Positions 35,301 to 45,996 are shown, numbered from the stretch's first letter. The stretch: 64,000 nucleotides of DNA from Saturnia japonica (GCA_033032175.1 CM065316.1:3008115-3072114); one strand, 5' to 3'. The notes: generated by a model from the letters alone, not told the origin. Numbers and translations are program-made.

Positions 35301-37951
35301 TAATCGTTTCGGAGATATTACCCGGAAGAAACAACAGACGGACAGACAAAAATTTAAAAAATATGTGTTATGTTATAACATACATATATGTATCTTATAT
35401 ACTTTCATATGCATTTAGTAAAAGCTGTTATTTTGCCATTACAAACAGACACTTCAATTTTATTAATTGTATAGATGTCATTTCATAAATATCTGTTGGT
35501 AATTTTCAATGAAAATGGAACTTGCTAAAAATGTAAATTCAAGGGGAATCTCCTACAAATTGTCTAAAACTTATCATAAATATCCAAAATTACAAGATAC
35601 CTTGAAATTTCAATCTCATTTCTCGTTCATTTATCGAATCACCGCCTATGAAGTTTCACTTAAAAAAATGGGTGCGTGTACTTATGTACGCGCGTGATAA
35701 GTTATACTTCTTTGGCATCATTAAAAAATAGTTTTTAATTGCATGCAAATAATTAATTACAATAAAATAATAGAAGGATTGGAAAAGGATAATCAACAAA
35801 GTTCATTTTAAATTTGAAAAATTAAATAAATAAATATTTATTTTCTTACATTAAGTCTAACATAAATTGTCTTATTAATCGAATTGTATTTTTAATTAAA
35901 TGATGTCCACTTCCATAGTATCTTCCGGTAATGTCTGAATCGGAACTTATATAATTATTAAAAACCAAATTTAGAGAATAATAAATATATAAGACATAAT
36001 TTGTACTAAATATTATAATATTCTTAATTTTAAATGTTTATTATTGATTATTTAATATTTTAAAAATAAATTTAATAATAAATTCAAAAATTGAATTTAA
36101 GGTTGGTCTTTTTTAAATATTTTTATTGATTTCTTAATTTAATATTCACTTTTCATTTTTATCAAAAAAAAAATCATTCAATTTATTTAGTTATTTTTAT
36201 AAATATTTATTATTTATTCAATTTAATAGCAAATATTAAAAATTAATATTATAATTTGATGTTCAATTTTAATTTTTATCACAAACTTTTTATTAAATGT
36301 TTTATTAAATTTATTTCTTTATTTTGTAAATATTAAATAACCAATAATAAGTATTTATCATTAATAATTTAATAATATTTAGTGTTAATTATATTAAATA
36401 AAAGTATTTTAATCTATATCAATAAATAATACATACGAATAGTTAACCTCAATTATATTGGAGCACTTGAAAAAGTATATAAGCACAATTTTTTTCACTA
36501 ATATTCACAAATAGTAAGTAATATCAATCAAAATATTCAATTTAAATCACTACTGAATATAATTTATTAGCACATATATAATTCGCACTTGTATGAAACT
36601 AAAACACGTGTTGGGAATGTATAAACTAGAAACATGTTGATAAATATTATAAATATGAAAACAGTGATCAGAGGTGACGAGCGTACCAACATGCGCGACT
36701 AATATCGAGGTTCAATTTCTATTTTGTTGGTAGCTTTTTTTTCGAGACTTAATGAGCGGTTAAGCAGACAACTTCATACTGTTAATTTTGTGTCACAGAT
36801 GCGCGCGCATCTTAAAATTTCACTCTCATCATTTTTTCATAACGCGCCTAAAGAAGTATAACTTCAAAAACAGAATTATTCCCCAGTTATTTTTAAAGGT
36901 TCATCTATAGTCTAAAAAAGTGGTCCCTTGGCTTTTAATGCTACGGAGCAGTCTACAATTTTTTTGCCGACTTCACCAAAGGATAAGGACCGATTTTTAT
37001 TTTATTTAACCAACCATTCATGAAATGATAACAAATGAAATACAATACAGTTCTGTATTTAGATTACGTTTTACTTTTCAAGCTAAATTTATAATAGGTT
37101 TTAACCTTCAAAAATTAAAACATCCTTTATTCACGTTAAACCACTACTATCGATTTGGTAAACATCTCAGTTATCGAGAAAAACCGGCAAGAAACTCGAT
37201 TGGGTCTCAGCCACCACTTTTATTAATTCAGACACATATCTACTTTTACAGTAGGTATCACGAAGTATGCGCTAGTAAGCTCTTTTGGCTGCTCGATTCT
37301 CCTCTATTCTTTGTAGTGGCCGAGACAGCACTCTATCAGCAAGCCAGCATGATTATGGCAATGATGACTCAGTGATATCGTGTACGGACATCGCGTTCAT
37401 CGACGTGAGTTCGAATCCCTGCCATAAGCCTAAGCTTTCGGTGCAGTAAAACATCCTGATAAAGCCATAACATGGTAGTAGGGCTTTTTTGTAATGCCTA
37501 GCTAGCTACCACCCTCACGTTCAAAATCTGTCGGCAAACACATTTAAGTGTGTTCCGGCAGCAACACTTAAGAGCTAATCCTCCCATTAGGTTTAGCGTG
37601 TTGTCATTTTGGGTCACATCGGCACTTACATCAGGTGAAATTGTAACCACAATAGTAACGAATAAAAAAAATAGGCTCGGCCACCAACTGCTCAATCTCA
37701 ACATTCTTTCTCATTACAACTCCTAGGATTATAACATTAAAATCGAATTATATAAAGAGCTTTATTTTTTTCAGTTGACATGGGGCGATTTCGTGTTCAC
37801 CAGCATGTTTGACTACTTGAAGCTGATGCTTGAGATGCCAGACCTCGAAGTACAGTACCCAGAATTCAAAAAAGTTACGGAATATGTGCTCTCTTTACCT
37901 AAAGTCAAGGCATATTTGGCTCTCAAACGCCCCTATGAATTTACTTTCTAA
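26365..37951 (+). CDS. glutathione S-transferase, sigma class (copy A), 4 coding exons
   Basis: Exons 26365-26497, 32831-32998, 34522-34664 and 37775-37951 join with GT/AG junctions and matching phases (1, 1, 0). They give 206 residues, the usual length for insect sigma GSTs. The N-terminal thioredoxin fold has [10 protein letters not shown] with the catalytic Tyr (residue 8), then QMPVLEIDG with the cis-Pro, then [17 protein letters not shown], which holds the glutathione-binding Gln-Ser pair. The all-helical C-terminal half has NNGHIAAG and LTWGDFVF. The enzyme joins glutathione to electrophiles such as lipid peroxidation products, and some sigma members act as prostaglandin D synthases. 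It should be a cytosolic dimer. The ATG is four bases after the exon start, so a leader exon upstream (24531-24603) is proposed. Introns of 6.3, 1.5 and 3.1 kb are full of repeats. A damaged paralogue, copy B, lies 17 kb downstream. Confidence 0.92.
26645..26735 (-). repeat. polyA SINE family E fragment (minus)
   Basis: Shares the complements of GGCTTTAGGGCCCC-like and CCCCCAAG landmarks; lies in GST intron 1. Confidence 0.5.
26745..26985 (-). repeat. repeat family D (minus)
   Basis: Reads on the minus strand from TTTCTCTCTACTTGGGGCAG to GGTTACCTTAGG. Located in GST intron 1. Confidence 0.6.
26986..27645. other. GST intron 1, nothing recognised
   Basis: AT-rich, with no repeat partner or open frame of note. 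Confidence 0.3.
27650..28313 (+). repeat. repeat family J, about 660 bp
   Basis: It starts CTAGCTGACCCGCGTAAAT and ends ATAATATTAGTATAGATT, the same end pattern (CTAGCTG to ATAGAT) as family A, but with a different body. It is the only copy here. Located in GST intron 1. Confidence 0.45.
28314..29160. other. GST intron 1, nothing recognised
   Basis: AT-rich, non-coding; no shared repeat was noticed. Confidence 0.3.
29163..29480 (+). repeat. repeat family H
   Basis: Starts CTAGCTGTGGCTCGCGG, holds ATCGGGCGGCCAGATGAT and AAACTATGCGTCCAAGTAA. The copies at 11705 and 45290 cover its two halves. Confidence 0.55.
29595..29875 (+). repeat. repeat family F, longest copy
   Basis: From TTCTTCTTCTTCCTAATTTG to ACCAATATTACATAATATAG. 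It contains TTTCTAGGAAGTTTTTGTGG, shared by the other F copies. Confidence 0.6.
30338..30677 (+). repeat. repeat family B, full length
   Basis: Both ends are present (AATACGTGAAGCAAAAGC and GGGCGATCGCAAGTAT); it matches 14653-15003 throughout. Confidence 0.75.
30688..31388. repeat. repeat pair with inverted ends (family K)
   Basis: The left end, GTGCCCCGCAGTTTCGTCCG, and the right end, CGGATGAAACCGTGGGGCAC, are near inverse copies about 660 bp apart. This is either one foldback element or two head-to-head copies. A T run lies at 31147-31167. A related piece is at 40150-40680. Confidence 0.5.
31830..32030 (-). repeat. repeat family G (minus)
   Basis: Ends in TTTTTTTGAAGTCGGTCAAA, the complement of the G start; shares TCCAACGGAAAAAGAA-type sequence with 62565-62770. 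Confidence 0.55.
32040..32610. other. GST intron 1, nothing recognised
   Basis: AT-rich, non-coding. Confidence 0.3.
32612..32773 (-). repeat. repeat family D (minus), 60 bp before GST exon 2
   Basis: Reads on the minus strand from TTTCTACTTGGGGCAGTCTG and contains AACCTTGTGTTGTGGTCCTG. It lies near the branch-point side of intron 1. Confidence 0.55.
33131..33548 (+). mobile_element. non-autonomous element M, second copy
   Basis: Inverted GGAACGAAGTTCCTTACGGC (from 33139) and GCCGAAGGAACTTCGTTCC (to 33525), followed by a hairpin, GGTGTCTCACGACACC. The same order is seen in the 3352-3848 copy, so the hairpin is part of the element. Located in GST intron 2. Confidence 0.65.
33549..34275 (-). 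pseudogene. 3' end of a Jockey/CR1-like LINE with T-rich (polyA) end
   Basis: The minus-strand frame 34068-33679 encodes the end of a non-LTR reverse transcriptase: [20 protein letters not shown], then [12 protein letters not shown], then [11 protein letters not shown] and a stop. Homology continues upstream to about 34190 ([17 protein letters not shown]) but crosses two stops. Its 3' part runs into a T tract at 33550-33562, the polyA end of a 5'-truncated insertion. Located in GST intron 2, antisense to the gene. Confidence 0.8.
34705..34949 (+). repeat. tRNA-derived SINE family C
   Basis: Clear B box (GGTTCGAATCCC, near 34731), the body AGAGCAAAGTG-like landmark GTCGAGCAAAGTGTTATTGG, and the tail GGGGGATACAGGCGTGATGG. 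In GST intron 3, just after exon 3. Confidence 0.7.
34961..35476 (+). repeat. repeat family A, full length
   Basis: ACTAGCTGTGCCCCTGGC at the start and TTTTATTAATTGTATAGAT at the end; inserted just after the SINE tail. Confidence 0.75.
35720..36640. repeat. very AT-rich low-complexity block
   Basis: Mostly A and T with many TTTAATAAT and AAATATT words. It lies in GST intron 3. No gene is seen. Confidence 0.6.
36641..37320. other. GST intron 3, nothing firm
   Basis: A partial G-type scrap (GCCGACTTCACCAAAGGA, near 36967) is the only recognisable piece. Confidence 0.3.
37360..37720 (+). repeat. tRNA-like SINE, single copy here
   Basis: A B-box-like GAGTTCGAATCCCTGCC (near 37408) follows CAGTGATATCGTGTACGG. 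The rest, up to the A-rich part near 37660, has no coding sense on the plus strand. Its exact limits are uncertain. Confidence 0.4.
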
Positions 37952-37952
37952 G

Positions 37953-37958
37953 AATAAA
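37953..37958 (+). terminator. polyadenylation signal of GST copy A
   Basis: AATAAA directly after the stop codon. A second AATAAA cluster near 38246 is an alternative. Confidence 0.4.
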
Positions 37959-38169
37959 TTATTTTAAAAGTCAATTATGTTGTATTTGTTGTATTATAAA
38001 CTAGTTGGCCCTGCAGGCATTGTTCTGACCTTTTCAATAGTTATGTTTACCACAGCACAGATGGCGCTGTTTATTTTTCATGGAAACACTCAGAACCATA
38101 ACGAACAAAACAAAATAAGATTAATGCATATCTTGACTTATATATGTATAAGTAATGTAATAGATCCAT

Positions 38170-38770
38170 CCTAAGTACCTACCTATAATTTTGAAAGGAA
38201 TTTAAACTAAAATTTATATAACTAACGCCACCTAGTTTAACATTATAAATAAAATAAAATTTTCCTTGAATCGATGTTTTGACAAACGTAAAGTTAAATT
38301 GTTTGCATAATTGGCGCCAGATTTAAAATCTTTGAAAAAGAGGGTAAAACTTATGAATTAAAAGGAAATAATTAATTAATTATATGAAGGAAACTCTGTA
38401 ATAAGTATTCTGAATAATATTTATTTAATAATAACCACAACAAAATAGAAATCTTTATAGTAAGTTTTTACAATTTTACAATAATTATAGACAAAAAGAT
38501 GACTGTCAATATTATCATCTGTACTTCTGATATAACCAAATTTACCAATCGGAGGGATTTAGTTAAAACAATTCTAAACGCTTTTAGCCACTAGGGAGAG
38601 TTAGGAGAGTTTAGGAATATTTTGACAGTGCAGTTATTACGTTTTAAACCAAAAGTGAGTAAATACTAAATAGGTCGTTATAATGCTGGTGAAAACCGTC
38701 AAAAGTTCTGCCGGTATTAACAGTGAAATTAGCTAGGGAAAATTCAGGTCCTTGTACTTGCTCGTTGCTT
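38170..38770. other. intergenic, nothing recognised
   Basis: Between GST copy A and the tandem duplications; AT-rich and non-coding. Confidence 0.3.
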
Positions 38771-38775
38771 CTTGA

Positions 38776-38950
38776 AATAAATACTTCAAGAAGTTCACGA
38801 TCGGTGTCAGGGAGATCCCACAGAAAATCTAGGAAAACTTGTTAGGTTAGAAGATCAGTCTGAAAGCAATAAATACATCAAGAAGTTCGCAAACGGTGTC
38901 AGGGAGATCCCATAGAAAATATAGGAATAAGTTGTCAGTGTTAGGTTAGA
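38776..38950. repeat. two-copy tandem duplication, 92-bp period
   Basis: AATAAATACTTCAAGAAGTTC at 38776 recurs as AATAAATACATCAAGAAGTTC at 38868. Both are followed by GGTGTCAGGGAGATCCCA and end in GTTAGGTTAGA. Confidence 0.75.
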
Positions 38951-39086
38951 GTACGAATCTAGAATCTTCCGATATCAGTAGTCTTATTTACGTAAAGCAA
39001 AACGCTTCCCTGAAACTTTTTCAATATTATTAGTATTTGGCGCTCGCCGTCTCCTACTCTTTCTTATCACAAGTTAAACAAAACTT

Positions 39087-39276
39087 AACCTAGCCACATC
39101 TTCCGTGAATTGATCACACAGCTTAGGGTTTTCATCATATCTCTGTTTTTATCATCTCCTTTTAAAACCATTTTCATCCTAACCAAATCCAGCAACATCT
39201 TCCGTGAATTGATCATCTAGATTAGGGATTTGGTCAAATCTCCGTTTTTATCACCTCCTTTTGGAGACAGTTTCAT
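39087..39276. repeat. two-copy tandem duplication, 99-bp period
   Basis: ACATCTTCCGTGAATTGATC occurs at 39096 and 39195. The flanks agree through TTTTTATCACCTCCTTTT-type sequence. It is unrelated to the duplication 140 bases before it. Confidence 0.75.
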
Positions 39277-39317
39277 TAATATGATCATAAAAGTATTTGT
39301 TAGGAATATGGTATAAT

Positions 39318-39465
39318 TAGGTCCTTACATATGAAGTTAGCAATTCAAATGGTAAAAGTAAAACGAATATAATATTATGAAGTTATACATTTAATCCATC
39401 GATGTATGTATCATTATTATATATGCACTTTCGCCATTTTATCGGTAGTTTATTGATTCCATTCA
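39318..39465 (-). mobile_element. end fragment of the DD34D mariner family
   Basis: Begins TTAGGTCCTTACATATGAAG and matches the complement of the right end of the element at 9479-10738 for about 150 bp, including the stretch before the transposase stop. The rest is absent. Confidence 0.75.
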
Positions 39466-39469
39466 TGAA

Positions 39470-40145
39470 GTCGGAGGTGGAAGCCCTCCAGAACTGCTTT
39501 ATTCGCGTGCGGTGACGTAATGGTTTATTATGTGTGGATAGTGATATGATATCTAAAAAAAAGTCCGTGACACCATATGCCTATCTCTTATATATAAGCC
39601 ACAATAAGCTATTTTGTTACAAACAATTGTTAAAAATTAAAAACTGATCTATGGACATTATTTTTAGTTAACAGTATAATATAAATCCTTACCAACAAAA
39701 GTTACTTCATCATAAAGACAATTTTTGTGAAGTTAAATTTTACTCTTTATTGAATGATATTTGGACACAGTTTAGGAAATAATGAAAAATTAAAATAATT
39801 TGTACTTGCGGGAAGAATATGATAGGCTACACAGTTGCATTAGCGTTGCGGTGTTTGTCGCATAAAATGAATACGGGTGGAACCGTGGGCACAGTTAGTT
39901 TTATTATTAAAAAAAATTGGAAAATAAAATGCGTAGCAACTGCTAAGCAGGCAACGGTGCCGCGGTGTGATATGAATGGTGTATTTATAAATATTTTGAT
40001 AAATTGCCTTTAAATTGCGTAAATATTACAATCATTGTGTAACATCTCGTATACACGTTATATTTAGTTTTACTCACTAAACTTCCAGTCTCGGAACGCC
40101 TTGAACAAATGCTGCGTGACATGGACATCGATATTTTTTTTATAT
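39470..40145. other. intergenic, no gene supported
   Basis: AT-rich. A terminus-like CGGGTGGAACCGTGGGCACA near 39866 belongs to family K. Confidence 0.3.
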
Positions 40146-40149
40146 GTAA

Positions 40150-40680
40150 CACTAGATGTGCCCGCGACTTCGTCTGCGTGGGATTTCGCTTAAAAAACAA
40201 AATTATCTATACCAAAATTAAAACAGGAAAGATTTGATCTTTTGTTTGTATTTTTTTTTGTTTGTAATGGATAAACTCAAAAGCTACTAGACTGATTTTA
40301 AAAATTCTTTTACTTGTAGAAGAACTATTGCAAAGGGAGGATCCTCCGACCAGACGGGTGTTATGTCTGGCGGGCAGCTGCCCAACGGTTGTAGTCGGGT
40401 TCTTGTATATACACTCAATTGAAGAGTTAATTTCTATAGCGCGATGTAGGATGCGTCGTATGTGGCTCGATAGATGTCGCTGTGTGTCGCTATGTAGATG
40501 TCGCAACATACTAATATAAAGCTGCAGTATCAGCGATCAACATAGGCTATATTATAATTTGAAAAATTAATTTATTCCTCATGAAAATGTCGATAGTTTT
40601 ACACAAAGTATAAAAAATTGCCTAAAAGGGTGAGTTTGCGATGTTTGACGTATAAAATTAACACGTATAAAATATCAGTA
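40150..40680 (+). repeat. repeat family K copy with an inserted GC-rich piece
   Basis: It starts CTAGATGTGCCCGCGACTTC and ends near AAAATTAACACGTATAAAAT. From 40330 to 40510 a different sequence interrupts it. That piece includes imperfect GATGTCGCTGTGTGTCGC units. Confidence 0.45.
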
Positions 40681-40952
40681 AATAAATTAATTCGGAATAA
40701 TGTCATTTCACTATATATTTTATACATAAATGCAATTTATCAATCATACAAATGTATGATTACTACAGATAATTAACTACCATTATATCAAATTTCATCG
40801 AATTCGGTTCAGTAGTTTCTGTGTGATGCTCGTACAAATTAAACGACAGACAGACAAAAATGATTCTTAAGATCCCCATAGTGTTTTTCTCAAATATTTT
40901 TTCGACTTTTACTGCTTTATTATAAATATACGAGTACTTAGATATACTAGCG

Positions 40953-41303
40953 ATCGCCCTAAGGTAGAAATTCGACCAGCAACTTTTTAATCATAGACTA
41001 TTTTCTGTTTGACATTTGCAGTATTCATGAACCTAAACAATGAGCATTATCTACTACATCACTTACTGTCACTTTTCGTTGAGTGACAATGTCAATATTT
41101 TGGGGGGTCTAAATCCAATGGCACTGGTCAGGTTAGGATTCGCAGTATTAATTTATTTAATTTAATATATTAGTAACAGATATTATAGATAAATTTTAGC
41201 TTTCTGCACTCCTTCTCCATATAAACTTTAACCATGCTAAATCTCACAGTCTTCCGTGCACGCAATACGCTTAGAAAGGTACCGAAAACTTTTGCTTCAC
41301 GTA
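40953..41303 (-). repeat. repeat family B (minus), full length
   Basis: It runs from the complement of GGGCGATCGCTAGTAT to the complement of ATACGTGAAGCAAAAG; body as at 14653-15003. Confidence 0.75.
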
Positions 41304-41309
41304 TATCAC

Positions 41310-41995
41310 TCACGTGTGTAGGCTGGGTGAGAGGTGCTATGGTCTCGCACCCATACCCTCCAGGAACCAGTTGTACAGTGAAGCCAAAGATATTGCCTTA
41401 ACCGTTTCTATGTGGGTTGACGACCTCGTCAGGAAAGGGCAACCAAGGGACTTTAGATCCCACTTCTGACACTAAAATGTTACGTGGCCCTATTCGATTT
41501 ATAGATAACTACGTGTAAATCACTATTCTCTGCTATTATTAACCTACGTCATACTGAGAATAATATTGCATTAATAAGTATCGCGTAAGGGAACGTAGGG
41601 CTACTTATATCACATACCACATATACACCACATATATCTTGCAGTGCAATTATCAGTTTCACACAAAACTCGCTGATCTTCTTTGTAACCGACCTCAAAG
41701 ACAGACGGATGTTACTTAATTCGAATGTATATTATTAAAGTGAAAACTTCTTTAGCCGATGACCTCGACATGCTCGTGAAATATTGCGCTTGCCTCAGAC
41801 TAGCGACGCGTATTATAGCTGCCTGTGTACATGTATACGCTTACACATTAAGTACTAATACATTGTATATACTCGATTGTATCATATGCGTGTTTGAATT
41901 TTTGGATGGGTAAAATTTTGTGATTTCGCATCACCGACAGGCTCTGCAATAATTCAGAAATACATAATTCAAAATTGTTTTTTCACTTCTGTCGA
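41310..41995. other. intergenic, no gene supported
   Basis: A GC-richer part at 41315-41470 looks unlike its surroundings but has no partner in the window. Confidence 0.3.
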
Positions 41996-41999
41996 CAGT

Positions 42000-42215
42000 C
42001 CTTATGACTGCTTTTTAAAGGATTTTCAGCCATTACTTCTTTGTTTATGAATCGATTTAGATGATTCTTTTTTTGTTGGATACCTCAAGGCTGGTCCCAT
42101 TTTAATTTCATTGGAATTGGACCTTCAAATTCGAAGATACACCAGGGAAGTTTAAAAAACAATAAACTTAATTTTCTTTTTTGTTGAAAAAAAATCTCGT
42201 TTATGTTATTTAAAA
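42000..42215 (+). repeat. repeat family G
   Basis: Contains TTTATGAATCGATTTAGATG, TTTTTGTTGGATACC and ATTTCATTGGAATTGGACC, as in the other G copies. Confidence 0.6.
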
Positions 42216-42410
42216 AATCGGTGTTAGTATGTATGTTTCCTATGGACTCAAAAATGGCTGGAGCGATTTTGATGAAAGTTTCACACAATCTTCATAATTG
42301 TCATAATTCTTAGCCCAGAGGGGGATCGTGTAAAGTTTGGTAGCGATCGGATTAATGTTCCCTACAGACTCCAAAATGGTACAGCAACGCGTGGCCGGGT
42401 TTGCTAGGCT

Positions 42411-42858
42411 AATGAATAAAATTGAAGTGTCTGTTTGTAATGTCAAAATAACAGCATTTTACTAAATACACATGAAAGTACACGGTACCTACAAAAAAAA
42501 AAAAAACAATTTTTAAAATTTTTGTCCGTCTGTGTGTTTGTTCCGGGTAATCTCCAAAACCGTTGGACCGATTTTGATGGAGTTTTCACTGGCAGATATA
42601 TTTCTGGCTTTGGAGTAACTTAAGATACTTTTTAGGAAAAAGAATTAGCGTTCCGTGAAAAAAAGGATCAATTTGCCGATTACAATAAATGACTTACGCT
42701 GAGTAAACTATAAGATATATTATGTCAAATTAATGTAATACATAATTGTAGTTATTAAAAAGACCTACAAAAAGTCAAGGTGAGCATATAGCTACATTCT
42801 AAGGATCACTCTCACAAAGTATTTTTGTCTTTAAAACAACCGAGAGAGGAGGTAGCAC
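42411..42858 (-). repeat. repeat family A (minus), head-truncated
   Basis: Contains the complement of the TGTCTGTTTGTAATGTC tail region and the CGGGTAATCTCCAAAACCG landmark; the CTAGCTGTG end is lost. Confidence 0.65.
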
Positions 42859-42978
42859 ATATTTTTAATTACACATCAATTTTCTATTGTAATATACCAA
42901 AAAAGTTTCCTTGCTACTTTTTTTAACGATATTTTCACACAGGCCTACACGCGTTATATTTCGGATGTTTTATTTTTA

Positions 42979-44742
42979 AACTAGTTGTGCCCGCGCCTGC
43001 GCTCTCATGGACTACAGAATGCCGTCGATTGGGCATACGCACGAATCATGCTACCCTCGCGCCCTGTTACTTTAAAATATTTATTGTCTGCATAGAGCAA
43101 CTCGGGCCACCGGTGAACTGGAGGGGAGTAGCCATACGCAGGCGTTCCCCTCTGTCAAAGTGTAGGTCCACGTGGTCCTACGCTTCTAATAAAACTAGTT
43201 GCAACCGGACTGTTCACTTAAATCTAATTGCGCGGCTGAATCGACTTCCAGTGAAAATGCTGATTAAGATTTTTGGAGCAAAAAGAGATCTGCCACGTCA
43301 AATTTACAAAAAGATGGCGTTACATTTCATATTTAATTAATGTTAATTACGGTATTACTATTTACTTCTTGAAAAATTTCAAAGAATTACAATAAAATGG
43401 TTGTATTATTTTGGATTTGTGTATATCAGCACAGAGCGCTCACCCTCACATAAAATGTGGATTAGTCGAGCGACAGATCCGATCAGAGTATAGTTACCGG
43501 GTTGTAGGTGGATATCGATAAAAATGGCTTCGACAAATGAGTCTAGGCATTCAATACTTTTAATTTGTTTAATTTTTTTACATTTACTATGAGCTTTATT
43601 TTAATACAGCTTGTTGGCGCGTGTTAATTATAAGGTATTAAATATTTCCCGTTAAACCTACCACCTCATAACCACTCCCCTCCCCTACTCCCCGCTTGCA
43701 AACAGACCGTCTCGGAACGCAAGTGCATCGCCACGCGGACAACGCCGCACGCCTATAATAGTGATATAACCGTTGAACTTTGTACAACCGCCGATAAAAA
43801 ACTAGCTTGGAAGGCCTTCGCCGCGAGTGACATATAATTTAGTTTGAAGAAGAGCTATCGTCGAGATAAATTACATTCGCCACGAGTCACCATATTAACG
43901 CAGTGAGTTGCATATTTTACCGCATCCCGCACCCAATATTTAATGGCCTCTTTCGAGCTACACCACAGCTTATTATTAAAATTGAATTACTTAAGTTAAA
44001 TAATTATAGTACAATTCTTACGAGTATTAATATATTATGTTAAAAATACTAAGTTCGAACTTCGACCGTATTATTTGTTTATTTATTGCAGGTTACCTAA
44101 AGATTCGAATTTAAGGGATTTAAGGAAGAACTAACTAGTAATAAATAAAGTCTATATTATAATGTCCACTTGTTTACCTTATTTCCCTAACCGATTTCTC
44201 TAATTCATCGATAATGTGTATCGACAGTTGACGAAAATCTCCCCTGCAAAAAACGACAGACAGTTTTGTATCGGGAAGAAACGCCATGGCCACTCCCCTC
44301 TGGTCCGCCGGTGGCCCGTGTTGCTGCTCTATGATTGTCTGTGACCCTTAGAAGATAGGCATATACCCTCGATTACTTTTTTCTAGGTCTTTTCACTTTC
44401 TTGTAGGTTTTTTCAAGATCTAAAATTTATTCGGTATAAGCTATCTAAGCGTACCAAAATTGTCGTTTTTACGAATTGATTTTTATTTCCGCGGAACCCT
44501 AATTCTGTTTCAAAAATAAACGTAGCCTTACTCCTTATAATATCGGCCATCTGCCAGTGAAAGTCTCATCAAACTCGGTCCAACTGATTCGGATATTACC
44601 CGGAACAGACAGATTCGGACAGATTTACCAAAAATTTTAAAATTGTTTTTTGTTACCGCAAATATTTCATAATATGAATTTAGTATAATGCTGTTATCTT
44701 TACATTACAAACAAACATTTCAATTTTATTTATTTGTATAGA
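42979..44742 (+). repeat. repeat family A copy split by a DNA transposon
   Basis: The left part (42979-43090) starts CTAGTTGTGCCCGCGCC. The right part (44334-44742) resumes at the same point of the family sequence and ends ATTTGTATAGAT. The 1243 bases between are a separate element (43091-44333). Confidence 0.8.
43091..44333. mobile_element. non-autonomous TIR element, 1243 bp, 8-bp target duplication
   Basis: The ends are imperfect inverted repeats of nearly 50 bp: CATAGAGCAACTCGGGCCAC on the left, and on the right, read inward, CATAGAGCAGCAACACGGGC. Both continue into CACCGG and AGGGGAGT. Perfect 8-mers ATTGTCTG flank it (43083-43090 and 44334-44341), and the family-A repeat continues unbroken across it. 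An 8-bp duplication suits hAT or P-type elements. No transposase frame is present. Confidence 0.8.
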
Positions 44743-45285
44743 TAAGATAAGGTGACCTATAGTTTGCTCAAACATTACATTTATTGTGTCACAAGGGAGT
44801 AATTTATTAAACCAACGGAAAGAGCAGATCAATGTCTGAAGGGTTAGCTAGTAAATTAAATATTTATAATTATATGAATGAATGAATACTTTATTGCACT
44901 TTTAGTTTGTTCTGGCGTTAACTATAAAGCATATTTATCCAGATATCCATCAATAATGTAGATACAAAATGTGGTAATACATAAACTTTCGATTGTAATA
45001 ACCCAAAAACGAACCTTGCTAGATTTTATAAGAATTGTTTGTTTTCATTACATATGGCATAAAAACGTGATATTTAGGATATTCGTATGTTTAAATCGGT
45101 CAAGATATATTGGACAATTTCATAATATACGTAATCAAGATAAAATATCTTTAATAGTTTGCTCATATATTAGACTTATTGTGAAATAATGGCTTAAGTA
45201 GTAATATCGGATAAACAATGATATGGGTACAACAATTTTACTTTAATTCTTATTCTGGTGATGATCATTAAGAATATTTTATACT
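44743..45285. other. intergenic, nothing recognised
   Basis: AT-rich, non-coding; a 72-codon frame at 44971 shows no family features. Confidence 0.3.
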
Positions 45286-45289
45286 AACT

Positions 45290-45505
45290 AGCTGCGCCCT
45301 ACGGTTTCACCTGTGTTAATTTTATCTGAAAAACACCGCACCGCCACCGCACTCGTGCAGCTTCCCACACTTGTACAAATTATTTTAATTTTCCATTATC
45401 TCCTAAACTATGCGTCCGAATAACATGCTTTAAAGGGCAAAATTTAACTTCATAAAATTCTCGTTATGATGAAATAACTTTTGTTCGTAAGGATAATTGG
45501 TTTTA
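45290..45505 (+). repeat. repeat family H (distal half)
   Basis: CTAGCTGCGCCCTACGG at the start; AAACTATGCGTCCGAATAAC and TTCGTAAGGATAATTGG match 29163-29480. Confidence 0.5.
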
Positions 45506-45618
45506 AGGGGCAAATAAGGCTATGTGCAGGATAGCAGGAAAACAGCGCAAACGCTGCAGTAGGCGTGGCCTGCCACAAGAGCAAGATCGCGTCACAAGTG
45601 CGAGCGAGACGCACTATA

Positions 45619-45937
45619 TGTTTAATTTATATCATATTTATAGCCTTTATATGTATTGTTTTTAAGTTATTGTTAAATTATTAGAAAACCTTTTAGTTTC
45701 AACACACGAAAATAGTTTTGTATAACCAATAGAGATATAGATAATAAGAAACACATTTTGCCATGGAGGGGACTTCGTACTCACGCCACACTGTCGCCCC
45801 TCCAACAAGACCCGCTTAGCCGTCCCGTCGAGCGCCATAAAAGGCCGCGCTCCGCGGTACCAATTCGCCAAATCCAAGTCCGGTGAAGCTGTAAAAGCCG
45901 CAGCGGCTTTAGGGCCCCTAAGGCTAACAGTGTAGTC

Positions 45938-45996
<59 letters not shown>

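Noticed and set aside
37498..37704. 68-codon minus-strand frame with a signal-peptide-like start
   Set aside because: It lies in a SINE-like repeat in GST intron 3, and no splice or promoter signals support it.
43091..44333. Transposase gene within the 1243-bp element
   Set aside because: Only short frames occur; the longest, near 42987-43340, crosses the element boundary.
45942..45992. Long A tract as a gene polyA site or assembly artefact
   Set aside because: It is the tail of a SINE with an 11-bp target duplication, so it has a direct explanation.
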